NCBI GenBank assembly: GCA_028066355.1
Contig: JALCBP010000001.1
Coordinates: 124,001 to 188,000 of the forward strand
Source: UBA1268 sp002694955
GTDB taxonomy: Bacteria; Planctomycetota; Planctomycetia; Pirellulales; UBA1268
Direction: 5' to 3'
Length of the DNA: 64,000 nt
The notes below the pieces were generated by a model. It saw only the letters and a list, made by a program, of their open reading frames with translations, ran no database searches and had not been told where the DNA came from. The position numbers and the translations under genes were made by a program. Shown piece by piece: positions 25,922-33,966 of the stretch. Positions within the stretch are counted from its first letter, which is position 1. Each line of letters starts with the position of its first letter.

Positions 25922-25940
25922 TCAATTGCACCCAGAAGCT

Positions 25941-26351
25941 CTATTCGCTCTGGGGCAAAGCCAAGTGTTTTGCATCACTCCAGAGATGCTCAAGATCCCA
26001 GTATTGGCGTGATTCAGCATCGAAAAGCTGGACAATCACATCCCCGTAATCAAGGACAATCCAACGACTCTCATCGTAACCCTCGATCCCCCGTTTCTCG
26101 TCCCCCCACTCGGCTTGCACAACACGCTCAATTTCATCAGAGACTGCGTGCATCTGGCGACGGCTCGAACCTGTCGCAATAACAAAGTAGTCGAACACTT
26201 CAGTGACCGAACGCAAATCCAGTATCCGAATATCTTTTCCTCTCGTTTCTTCTATGATCCGTGCTATGGCTACCGCTAGGTCATGACCACGTGCATTTTC
26301 ACGAATATTCTCAGAATTGGATTTTGGTTCTGTCACCGGCAACTCAAACAA
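25941..26351 (-). CDS. rsfS: Ribosomal silencing factor RsfS
   Basis: About 136 residues. RsfS binds uL14 and blocks subunit joining when nutrients are short. Family motifs: ILDLRSVTEVFDYFVIATGS, SSRRQMHAVSDEIE, WIVLDYGDVIVQLFD and YWDLEHLWSDA. The start is uncertain: no ATG fits, the frame opens at TTG 26351, and GTG at 26336 is an alternative. Neither has a strong ribosome-binding site. It lies between coaX and argS; a nadD neighbour, common elsewhere, is absent. Confidence 0.92.
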   Translation of the reverse strand: MFELPVTEPKSNSENIRENARGHDLAVAIARIIEETRGKDIRILDLRSVTEVFDYFVIATGSSRRQMHAVSDEIERVVQAEWGDEKRGIEGYDESRWIVLDYGDVIVQLFDAESRQYWDLEHLWSDAKHLALPQSE

Positions 26352-26427
26352 AAAATGGCTTAGGGATACACAACTCTCAGATTGATTAAAAGCTAACGAA
26401 TCTTGAGACAGTTTTAAACGATAACGC

Positions 26428-27270
26428 TTACAGTCCGGACATTCTCATAGCTGCAATACCTATCCCAGACAGAACGAGCTCTGGAAATTCTTGGGCATTC
26501 GAGAATTCATCTTGAACAATCCACCTCCATCCTCCAGTTAAAAACACATCCGCTTCAGATCCAATTTCTCGATGGGCTTCATCTACTAGTCGACTAACTG
26601 CTCCACGAATCCCAAAACCGATTCCGGCTGCTATTGCATCACTTGTCGAACGGCCTGGCATAAGCGGAGACGCTACGTATTGAGCCGGGGACACTTCCGG
26701 CAAAAGACTCGTACCGTCAGCAAGAGAACGAGCAAGCAGCGCTGGCCCAGGCAAAATGGCGCCACCGAGAAACTGCCTGTCTGATGTCACCATGTCAACA
26801 GAAACCGCAGTACCACAGTCAATGACGATGCACCCCTTTTTTGACGAAACAAGTTTTGATGAAACAAGGTAGCTTGCCGCTGTAGCCGCGGCGAGCCGAT
26901 CAATTCCCACACGACTTGGCTGTTCAGTCTCCACTGCAAGAGGAAGATCTGAGAAATCAACTCGGTGTACTCGGACAGGAAACTGACCATTTTTGCTAAC
27001 GGCTGAAATTGCTGTTTCGAGTTGCGTTACTGCCGAATCACAAACGCTTGCTATATAGAAAGCTGTCGGGCAAACAACTTCTCCCATCAACCAATTCTCA
27101 AAATCCTTACAATTAAAATTATGACTATCTAACTCATATTGTCTCGCCAAAAGAGGCATGCCCTGACTCACTCCTGAAACAAGAGCTAGCTTTGTCCGTG
27201 AATTACCGACATCAGCAAGCAGCACCTTATTGGTGCGATTAACTTCTTCTTCAGAGACATCAACGGGCAT
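26428..27270 (-). CDS. coaX: Type III pantothenate kinase
   Basis: About 280 residues from the ATG at 27270 (a TTG at 27276 is also possible). First step of coenzyme A synthesis. ASKHA-fold motifs: LLADVGNSRTKLALV (phosphate 1), PSRVGIDRLAAATAA (pantothenate/dimer motif), IVIDCGTAVSVDMV (phosphate 2) and GGAILPGPALLARSLADGT. It lies 17 bases after the obgE frame start side and upstream of rsfS, all on one strand, so it is likely in the same operon. Confidence 0.93.
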   Translation of the reverse strand: MPVDVSEEEVNRTNKVLLADVGNSRTKLALVSGVSQGMPLLARQYELDSHNFNCKDFENWLMGEVVCPTAFYIASVCDSAVTQLETAISAVSKNGQFPVRVHRVDFSDLPLAVETEQPSRVGIDRLAAATAASYLVSSKLVSSKKGCIVIDCGTAVSVDMVTSDRQFLGGAILPGPALLARSLADGTSLLPEVSPAQYVASPLMPGRSTSDAIAAGIGFGIRGAVSRLVDEAHREIGSEADVFLTGGWRWIVQDEFSNAQEFPELVLSGIGIAAMRMSGL

Positions 27271-27293
27271 TATCAACTTTCTAATAAGGCTTG

Positions 27294-28298
27294 TTATACA
27301 TTTATGTCATTGCTGCTTTTAAGTTGGTTCATTATCGACTGCAGAAGCTGACGAAGACCATCACCAGTTACAGCACTTACTGCAATCACGGGAAGCCCTG
27401 TCTCACTCGCAAGTTTTTCCCTTATTATCTTCGCTCCCGTTAGCTCAGATTTACTTATAACTAGTATCTCCGGACGAGCACCAAGGGATTCGTCATAGAG
27501 ACTCAATTCCTGACGTATCTTTTTGTAGTTTGTCAATGGATCACTGCCATCAAGTGGGGCTGGCTCCACCACATGGACTAGAATGCCCGCTCGCTCAACA
27601 TGGCGAAGAAACTCATGACCAAGCCCAATACCGGCGTGAGCACCCTCTATTAGCCCTGGCAGATCAGCCAGAACGAAGCTCTGTTCTTCAGTAACCTCGA
27701 CAATTCCAAGAACTGGTGACTTTGTTGTGAATGCATAGTTCGCAATTTCTGGACGCGCATGAGACAGTCTTGACAGTAAAGTGCTCTTCCCTGCATTTGG
27801 AAGCCCGACCAGACCGACATCTGCAATCACCTTGAGTTCCAGAACGACAAGCCGCGAGGCCCCCACTTCACCAGCCGTCGACTCACGAGGCGCTCGGTTG
27901 ACTGACGACTTGAAATGTGCATTTCCACGCCCCCCCGCACCACCCTTCGCTACAACGATTTTTTCACCCGGGCGGGCGAGGTCTTTGATCTGAAGTCCTG
28001 TTGTTTGGTCTACAACAATTGTGCCTGGCGGGACAAAAAGAGTGACATCTTTCGCTGATCGACCTTGGCGATTGTGAGGCCCGCCTGGCTTTCCATGATC
28101 GGCGCGCCATTGCTTTCTGTGCGACAGCCCCGAAAGTGAGTCAACCCCATCCTTCGCTTTGAGAATAATACTGCCACCACGCCCGCCATCCCCGCCGTCG
28201 GGACCCCCGCGAGCAACGTACTTTTCTCGTCGAAAACTACTGATGCCGTTACCGCCGTTTCCAGCGACTAGCTCGACCTTGATTCGGTCAACAAACAC
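27294..28298 (-). CDS. obgE: GTPase Obg
   Basis: 334 residues from GTG at 28298 (then FVDRIKVELVAGNGGNG), with AGAGG eight bases upstream; the TTG at 28319 is not the family start. The Gly-rich Obg fold is at residues 1-155 (GGPDGGDGGRGGS, PGTIVVDQTTG). The G domain follows: GLPNAGKSTLLSRLS, FVLADLPGLIEGAHAG, and a KSELTGA-like base motif. No C-terminal OCT domain is visible. Obg binds the large subunit and links ribosome assembly to stress. Follows rpmA by 33 bases. Confidence 0.96.
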   Translation of the reverse strand: MFVDRIKVELVAGNGGNGISSFRREKYVARGGPDGGDGGRGGSIILKAKDGVDSLSGLSHRKQWRADHGKPGGPHNRQGRSAKDVTLFVPPGTIVVDQTTGLQIKDLARPGEKIVVAKGGAGGRGNAHFKSSVNRAPRESTAGEVGASRLVVLELKVIADVGLVGLPNAGKSTLLSRLSHARPEIANYAFTTKSPVLGIVEVTEEQSFVLADLPGLIEGAHAGIGLGHEFLRHVERAGILVHVVEPAPLDGSDPLTNYKKIRQELSLYDESLGARPEILVISKSELTGAKIIREKLASETGLPVIAVSAVTGDGLRQLLQSIMNQLKSSNDINV

Positions 28299-28331
28299 GT
28301 GATGGCCTCTCGGGCCCAATACTGAACAAAA

Positions 28332-28583
28332 TTAATCTGCCACTTGATCAATATTCACTCGACGTCCTTTGCGATCGAAGCGAACGACACCATCAGAGAG
28401 AGCAAAAAGAGTATAGTCATTACCAATACCAACGTTCGCACCGGGGTGGAACTTTGTACCGACTTGACGAACCAAGATGCTACCTGCAGTTACAGTCTGG
28501 CCACCAAATCTTTTCACACCCCTTCTCTGAGCGTTCGAATCACGACCGTTTCTACTGGAGCCTTGTCCTTTTTTATGAGCCAT
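28332..28583 (-). CDS. rpmA: Ribosomal protein bL27
   Basis: 83 residues from the ATG at 28583. It opens MAHKKGQGSSRNGRDSNAQR, with GVKRFGGQTVTAGSILVRQ and GTKFHPGANVGIGNDYTLFA. There is no N-terminal prepeptide for Prp cleavage, unlike Firmicutes. Usually rplU precedes it; here rplU is missing from the site, while obgE follows as usual. Confidence 0.97.
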   Translation of the reverse strand: MAHKKGQGSSRNGRDSNAQRRGVKRFGGQTVTAGSILVRQVGTKFHPGANVGIGNDYTLFALSDGVVRFDRKGRRVNIDQVAD

Positions 28584-28654
28584 AGCTCAAACCTCTAAAC
28601 TGTACCTGCGATGTGAAACCAACCAAATGAAAAGCGGAAGCATTTCTCCGCCAT

Positions 28655-30391
28655 TCATAGGATATCTTCTTGACGGGCATCGCGGAAGTCCCATAAATAT
28701 TCCTCGCCTTCATTGGCTTTCATGGCCCTTTCGAACAGCTCTGGGCCCTCGTGCCCAAACAGCCCTTTGAGAAGCTCTTCACGATCATCATCGGTTCGAT
28801 CACCAACCCGACCTGCGTCATCTTCAGCCGGGTTAGACACCGTCAGAAGCTTCGGCAATAGCACATCAAGTGCCCGTCGACTTCCTGCCCGCTGAAGCTC
28901 CTCACCATCCACCTGCATGAGGTTCAGCAGCGCAGCTGTTCGAGCAATTGCTACTTCATGCGAAATTTCATCAAGAGCAGGAGAGGCTGGTCCAAAAAAA
29001 CCTGATGCTTCCTTACGTCGGGTAATCATATCCGGCGCTTTTTCGAGTTCATTTACAATTCGAGCAAATGAGAGCAATGGATCCGCTAGCACCTGTTCTG
29101 GAGTGAGATTGATGTTCCCGAGTGACTCTCTTCTCCGTCTGTCTTGTTGCGGTGACACCGGTCCTGCTACTGCCTCAAGCAAGTCTTCCATCCAGCCAAC
29201 AGCTTGATCTCCAAGAAATGCCACTACTAGATTCTCACGTTCCGCCACACTGTCAACTTTTGCTAACGTTTTGGCAAATATTTCGACCGGCACTAAGCCG
29301 GCCCCTCCCTCCCAGTTTTCTTTTTCGGGTTCTAGGAAATCTTGCCAACGCACCCCAAGTTCACGGACGCCCTCAACATACTTTGCCTGGGTTAAAGCTG
29401 CTCGACTACTAGCCTCCAAAAGTCGTGAACCAAGTGTAATTTTTTCAAATAGCCCCGAATGAACGACACGTACTTCCTCAAAATCATTATGATCTGCGTC
29501 ACCTGGATGATAAAAATCGAGACGCAGGCACTCTAACTCACGACGTTCGTACTCTGGTGAATGATCAAGATCTGCCTCGAGTTCTGCATCGTGTCGCCAT
29601 CGAATTGAATTCGTTAATCCATAAATGAATACCGTAAAGAAATCGATTCGTGCGTCAATTTCCTGCCATATAGCTACACCCCACCTCTCTTCGCCGGGCT
29701 GTATAGGACGCTCTGAAATCGAGACACTGTCATAGAGCATGTCAACTGGAATTTTTTCCCGACGGCTAATTGGCGCAACCGCTGTCGAGACGAGTCGATC
29801 AAGATGATCCTGATACTCTAGAAGCCCTTCGTCTCGACTTAATGCCTCATGTGTCTCAAAAACAAAGTGCGGTTCGAAATGTATCGATTGATTGACAAAC
29901 TTTGTAGTCGGCCTTGTTAGGTCATCATTGCCCTCCTCATCTTTTTCAAATACTACCCGTCTGGTAGACCCCTTTAATGCAGGAGTTACTTTCCCACTTT
30001 CATCAACCGCAACATTCCGAACTCGATATACGAGATACCAGACTCGTTCTTTCTGTATTTCAAGATTCTTTCCAGGCAACTCGACTTCGATTGTCCGTGG
30101 TGGTCGGTACGCAAACTCAAGACACCAGACATCTCGCAAGAACTGCCGATCACTCGCTAAACCAATGAGTGTCTCATGCGTGGGAGCATGGGAAGGGTCC
30201 CAGGCTCCGCCTCGGCCCTGCGCCAACTCATGGAGATTGGCTTTTTGAGCAACGTCATCAACTGACTGATCCGGCGGGATCACGGTTAAGCTTTTTGTAC
30301 TCGGTCGATCCTCACCGAAAACGAATACCGACCCTACGCAACAAAGAGATGCAGTTGCAAACAGACGTACTAATTGTTTTATCCAACACAT
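28655..30391 (-). CDS. Exported protein of unknown function
   Basis: 578 residues from the ATG at 30391; GGAG lies six bases upstream. The first 25-30 residues form a signal peptide (MCWIKQLVRLFATASLCCVG, then a Phe/Val stretch to FGEDRPS). The mature part is soluble, acidic and without repeats. It has a beta-rich first half (FAYRPPRTIEVELPGKNLEI, VWYLVYRVRNVAVDESGK) and a more helical, charged second half. I know no domain for it; such proteins occur in planctomycete genomes as conserved hypotheticals. It lies upstream of rpmA on the same strand with 71 bases between. Function unknown. Confidence 0.75.
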   Translation of the reverse strand: MCWIKQLVRLFATASLCCVGSVFVFGEDRPSTKSLTVIPPDQSVDDVAQKANLHELAQGRGGAWDPSHAPTHETLIGLASDRQFLRDVWCLEFAYRPPRTIEVELPGKNLEIQKERVWYLVYRVRNVAVDESGKVTPALKGSTRRVVFEKDEEGNDDLTRPTTKFVNQSIHFEPHFVFETHEALSRDEGLLEYQDHLDRLVSTAVAPISRREKIPVDMLYDSVSISERPIQPGEERWGVAIWQEIDARIDFFTVFIYGLTNSIRWRHDAELEADLDHSPEYERRELECLRLDFYHPGDADHNDFEEVRVVHSGLFEKITLGSRLLEASSRAALTQAKYVEGVRELGVRWQDFLEPEKENWEGGAGLVPVEIFAKTLAKVDSVAERENLVVAFLGDQAVGWMEDLLEAVAGPVSPQQDRRRRESLGNINLTPEQVLADPLLSFARIVNELEKAPDMITRRKEASGFFGPASPALDEISHEVAIARTAALLNLMQVDGEELQRAGSRRALDVLLPKLLTVSNPAEDDAGRVGDRTDDDREELLKGLFGHEGPELFERAMKANEGEEYLWDFRDARQEDIL

Positions 30392-30678
30392 AACATGCTC
30401 CACGCATCATTTCACAATGCTAATCTGTTTTTTTAAGCAACATCCTAACATCTGTTTGCAAGAAAGCGGAAAACACCAGCCGAAAGTTTTCGAGATAATT
30501 CTTGTTGTTATCTCCGAGGTTTGCTTGTCGTTATCACACTCTGAACTTTTCTTAAAAATAAATCAAACAGACTATCAATCGGCTGAATGCCTGTTGGCGA
30601 CACTCACCATCTGACCGCAAAATATCCCTCACAAAAACCTGCAAAAAAACACAGCATACTTTCCACAAAAGTCCCTCG
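30392..30678 (-). other. AT-rich spacer between the ParA-like gene and the exported protein gene
   Basis: About 287 bases, the longest gap in the window. It contains several A/T runs and one TTTCCACA near 30650 that resembles a DnaA box only loosely. No gene, tRNA or clear terminator. It probably carries the promoter of the downstream exported protein. Confidence 0.35.
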
Positions 30679-31569
30679 CTATGCTGCGATTCTATCCACT
30701 TCACATGTCCCTTCAGGCTGAAACTTTGGCAAAACAGCAGCATCCACCTCAGCTGCCAAGTTGTGGTAATCAGATGCTCCGTTGGAATCATTGGCATATT
30801 CAAAAATCGACTGGCCAAAACTGGGTGCCTCAGCCAGTCTTATATTTCGCCGAATTTTTGTTTGAAATACTCTGGCATCTTTCCACGCCGGGTGACCTTT
30901 TTCTACTTCTGCAAAGAAAGCTTCAACATCTCGTCCAACCTCAGCAGCGAGCCGCGTCCCTGCCTCGTAAAGGCAAAGAGCAACCCCCAACAGACGCAAA
31001 CGGGGGTTGATGTGTTCTGCTGAGAGTTCAATAGTCTCTAGCAATTTACTGAGCCCGTGGAGCGCAAGGAAATGCGGCTGTAGCGGAAGCAAAACCTCAT
31101 CAACAGCTGCCATCGCATTTAGTGAAAGTAGTCCCAACGACGGCGGACAATCAATAATGATGTAGTCGAATTGCAACTCCTGCTTGTCGTCTCGCGTGTT
31201 TACAAACCGGGGGCAACCACTAATGCCACCGGCACTTTCTAGTCTCTCTCGCAGGATTGACTCTCGGCCCGACCGACCCGCGAGAGCCATTTCTGCCACT
31301 GAAAGATCGAGATGTGACGGTACGACCCAAAGGTTTTCTTGAGCCTGAACAAGTGCGTCTGCTAGAGGCCGCTCATTAACAAGTACATCGAAAGCAGTAC
31401 ATGGGGTGGCTGTTGGTGAGATACCAACATGAAGCGTTGCATGCGCCTGAGGATCAAGATCAATGAGACAAACTTTTTTTCGTAATCGGGACAGTGCGAC
31501 GGCAAGATTTACCGAAGTCGTTGTTTTGCCAACTCCTCCCTTTTGATTCGCTATCGCAATCGATCGCAT
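30679..31569 (-). CDS. ParA/Soj-type ATPase, orphan
   Basis: 296 residues from the ATG at 31569. The deviant Walker A is QKGGVGKTTTSVNLAVAL at residues 9-26; Walker A' is LIDLDPQAHATLHVGI and Walker B is YIIIDCPPSLGLLSLNAM. The family places chromosomes, plasmids or protein clusters on the nucleoid or membrane. No parB or parS site is nearby, so it may not be the chromosome segregation ATPase. The neighbour is a small membrane protein. ParA assignment is firm; cargo unknown. Confidence 0.9.
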   Translation of the reverse strand: MRSIAIANQKGGVGKTTTSVNLAVALSRLRKKVCLIDLDPQAHATLHVGISPTATPCTAFDVLVNERPLADALVQAQENLWVVPSHLDLSVAEMALAGRSGRESILRERLESAGGISGCPRFVNTRDDKQELQFDYIIIDCPPSLGLLSLNAMAAVDEVLLPLQPHFLALHGLSKLLETIELSAEHINPRLRLLGVALCLYEAGTRLAAEVGRDVEAFFAEVEKGHPAWKDARVFQTKIRRNIRLAEAPSFGQSIFEYANDSNGASDYHNLAAEVDAAVLPKFQPEGTCEVDRIAA

Positions 31570-31711
31570 ATCACCAGCCTCTCGGAAACGGTGCAGAAAA
31601 ACTCAAATCTCACGTACTGCATCAACTACCTCATTGGGAGACGATAGCTACGGTGATATGTCCAGCAAAAGAGGTCTTTTCGCCGTGTTACCTGCGAGCC
31701 GACCCAGAAAA

Positions 31712-32260
31712 TCAATGCGAACTACTCGAAGACATTGTGCTTTCAACCCAAGTTTTCAGGCCTTTTGCCATTTCCGCTACGAGAGCAACTCGCCCAGGCC
31801 TCCCAGCTACCGTCAGGTTCGCTTCTTGAGAATTTTCCACAAAATCAATGACAACAACGGTTTTTTCGGGAACCGAATTCTTCTGTTTAGTATCAAAAAC
31901 CAGCGCAACATCCCACGCAGCATCCGGTAAGGGCACCCGTACCCTATTGTCCTTCGTTACCCAGTGAAAATTTGCATCTTCAACGAGCCCCCTCCGGAGA
32001 TGCACCAACCCTTTTGCTGTCGTAATATCTTCGACTTGAAATGCCTCTAGCTGGCCCGTATGCCTACTAGCAGAGGACGGCCGCAGCTGCCACAGTTCAA
32101 CAAACTGCGAATTCGAAATCTGCTCTGTTGCCTTAGTACCATAAAAAGAAAGACATCGGCGCGTCTGCTGCCACTGAAACCAAACACCAATTCCTGCAGC
32201 AATAAGCCCAAGAGCAAGAAGACCGATAACAATCACGGAACCGGGGATGCTTCGGAGCAC
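31712..32260 (-). CDS. Small membrane-anchored protein of unknown function
   Basis: 182 residues from GTG at 32260, with AAGG before it. One N-terminal membrane helix (SVIVIGLLALGLIAAGIGVW, residues about 8-27), then a basic Gln/Arg segment and a soluble domain of about 150 residues. It ends in MSSSSSH. No family recognised. It lies 142 bases before the ParA-like gene on the same strand, which could suggest a membrane partner, but nothing else supports that. Confidence 0.65.
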   Translation of the reverse strand: MLRSIPGSVIVIGLLALGLIAAGIGVWFQWQQTRRCLSFYGTKATEQISNSQFVELWQLRPSSASRHTGQLEAFQVEDITTAKGLVHLRRGLVEDANFHWVTKDNRVRVPLPDAAWDVALVFDTKQKNSVPEKTVVVIDFVENSQEANLTVAGRPGRVALVAEMAKGLKTWVESTMSSSSSH

Positions 32261-32389
32261 TGCGTTACCTTTTTATGAAAAACTTGCTGGAAAAATAAAG
32301 ACAGTCGAGACACATGATTCTTCAATATATACTTGTAACGGCATTTGTACGAATGAAACGCCACATCATAATTGTTAGAGAAAGCACCA

Positions 32390-32617
32390 ATGTCTAATCA
32401 GTTTGATCCATACAGGGATGCACTTGTCGTTGAAAAGCACACCGTTTGGCCTGATGAATACGAAGATTGGTCAGAAAGCGATCGCAGCCGCGTTGAGAAC
32501 CTGCTTCATGCCTCTCCGGAGGAAGTATTGGACCTCGACTATGTGCGTCAACATTCTGGATTTGCTCGTATTATCACGGTAACCCCCGACGATCTTGAAC
32601 GAGTGGCGGCGTCATAA
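32390..32617 (+). CDS. Small acidic protein upstream of aroB, unknown function
   Basis: 75 residues from the ATG at 32390 (MSNQFDPYRDALVVEKHTVW). Acidic and helical with no Cys or membrane segment. It has a WPDEYEDWSESDRSRVE patch and an ITVTPDDLERV end. A TTG six codons upstream is a weaker start. One base separates its stop from the proposed GTG of aroB, so translation may be coupled. Codon use looks like its neighbours, so I believe it is a real gene. Confidence 0.75.
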   Translation: MSNQFDPYRDALVVEKHTVWPDEYEDWSESDRSRVENLLHASPEEVLDLDYVRQHSGFARIITVTPDDLERVAAS

Positions 32618-32618
32618 C

Positions 32619-33752
32619 GTGGAACGACACAAGATCAATGTGCGGCTGGACGGAAGTGTTGCAACGGCCCAACCAGCAACTCGTTCTTATACGATTCATG
32701 TTGGTGACATGATACTTCAAGACATCGGGGTTTCACTTTCGGATGACGGCGTGCAACGAGCGGTTATTCTTTCTGACCAAGCTGTAAGTTCGACACACGG
32801 GAAGATTGTTACTCACGCTCTGCAAGATGTATCGATAGAGACTGACCACCTCATAATTCCATCAGGTGAAGCATCCAAGTCGCTTGATCAATTAAATCGA
32901 TTATGGAATGAATTCGCTCGTCTCAAGATCGATCGCAAAACAGTGATACTTGCAGTCGGCGGCGGTGTTGTTGGTGACCTTGCTGGATTTGTCGCTGCAA
33001 CATTTTCTCGAGGCTTATATTTTTGGCAGGTACCAACGACATTAGTAGCCCAAGTTGACAGCGCTATCGGTGGGAAAACCGGTGTAAATCTTCCAGCAGG
33101 CAAAAACCTCGTTGGAGCTTTTTGGCAACCTCGAGGAGTGATGGCCGACATAAGCACGCTTGCAACTTTACCTGATCGTGAGTACGTCAGCGGGCTGGCT
33201 GAAGTTGTAAAATACGGAATGATTCTGGATGCTGATTTTTTCCATTGGCTTGAAAAAAATGTGACTCCAGTGAAAAATCGAGAGACACGATCCGTTGTTC
33301 ATGTTGTGCGCCGCTCTGCCGAACTCAAGACATTCGTTGTCGAAAGAGATGAACGAGAAGTCACTGGTCTAAGAGCCTGCCTAAACTACGGTCACACATT
33401 TGCCCACGCGTTCGAAACAGCGACTGGATACGGCACACTTCTTCATGGCGAAGCTGTTTCTCTTGGAATGATGGCAGCAGCAATTCTCGCCTGTTCAATG
33501 AATCGAATCGATCAACTCGTTGTTGACCGACAACACAACCTTCTCAAAGCTCTCGGACTACCCGTTTCAACGCAGACGCTCAACGGCATAGAGGACGACG
33601 AGCTTTTGGGAATTATGTCGCGAGACAAAAAAAGTATTGGTGGCAAACTACGATTTATTCTTCCGAGTATGATTGGCAAAGTCGAAACCGTTGATGATGT
33701 TTGCCATAAATCTGTTATTTCTGCTATCAACTGCCTTCGTCGGGACACCTAG
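32619..33752 (+). CDS. aroB: 3-dehydroquinate synthase
   Basis: About 377 residues; it converts DAHP to 3-dehydroquinate in the shikimate pathway using NAD and a divalent metal. Motifs: PSGEASKSLDQLNRLWNEF, VGGGVVGDLAGFVAATFSRG (NAD loop), PTTLVAQVDSAIGGKTGVN, and metal-ligand segments SGLAEVVKYGM, NYGHTFAHAFE and LLHGEAVSLGM. The start is uncertain: GTG at 32619 avoids overlap; TTG at 32595 and GTG at 32640 are possible. Normal length. Confidence 0.95.
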   Translation: MERHKINVRLDGSVATAQPATRSYTIHVGDMILQDIGVSLSDDGVQRAVILSDQAVSSTHGKIVTHALQDVSIETDHLIIPSGEASKSLDQLNRLWNEFARLKIDRKTVILAVGGGVVGDLAGFVAATFSRGLYFWQVPTTLVAQVDSAIGGKTGVNLPAGKNLVGAFWQPRGVMADISTLATLPDREYVSGLAEVVKYGMILDADFFHWLEKNVTPVKNRETRSVVHVVRRSAELKTFVVERDEREVTGLRACLNYGHTFAHAFETATGYGTLLHGEAVSLGMMAAAILACSMNRIDQLVVDRQHNLLKALGLPVSTQTLNGIEDDELLGIMSRDKKSIGGKLRFILPSMIGKVETVDDVCHKSVISAINCLRRDT

Positions 33753-33966
33753 CCTGCCTAAAGAATCAGTCAGTCTGTTTTTCAGAAGTTATGCATCAAT
33801 TTTGTAAGGCTTATCAGCCCTTATCCAAATAGGCCATCTTGGACCCGAGTAAAACTTTCTTGAGACAAGATCTGCTTAGAAGTCCGTGATGAAAAAACCC
33901 GCATGGCAAGCCTTGGCCAAAAGGGTGTTACCACAGTCATTCTCAATGGCTGTTTTAAGGCGATGC
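33753..33966 (+). other. Spacer between convergent aroB and the PAP2-like gene
   Basis: 214 bases. A bulged hairpin (TAAGGCT-TATC-AGCCCTTA) near 33808-33826 might end aroB transcription, but there is no U-run after it. Nothing else seen. Confidence 0.35.

Noticed and set aside
30640..30665. TTTCCACA as a DnaA box, and ParA next to it as a sign of the origin
   Set aside because: A single loose match without other boxes, dnaA, parB or an AT-rich unwinding repeat is not an origin.
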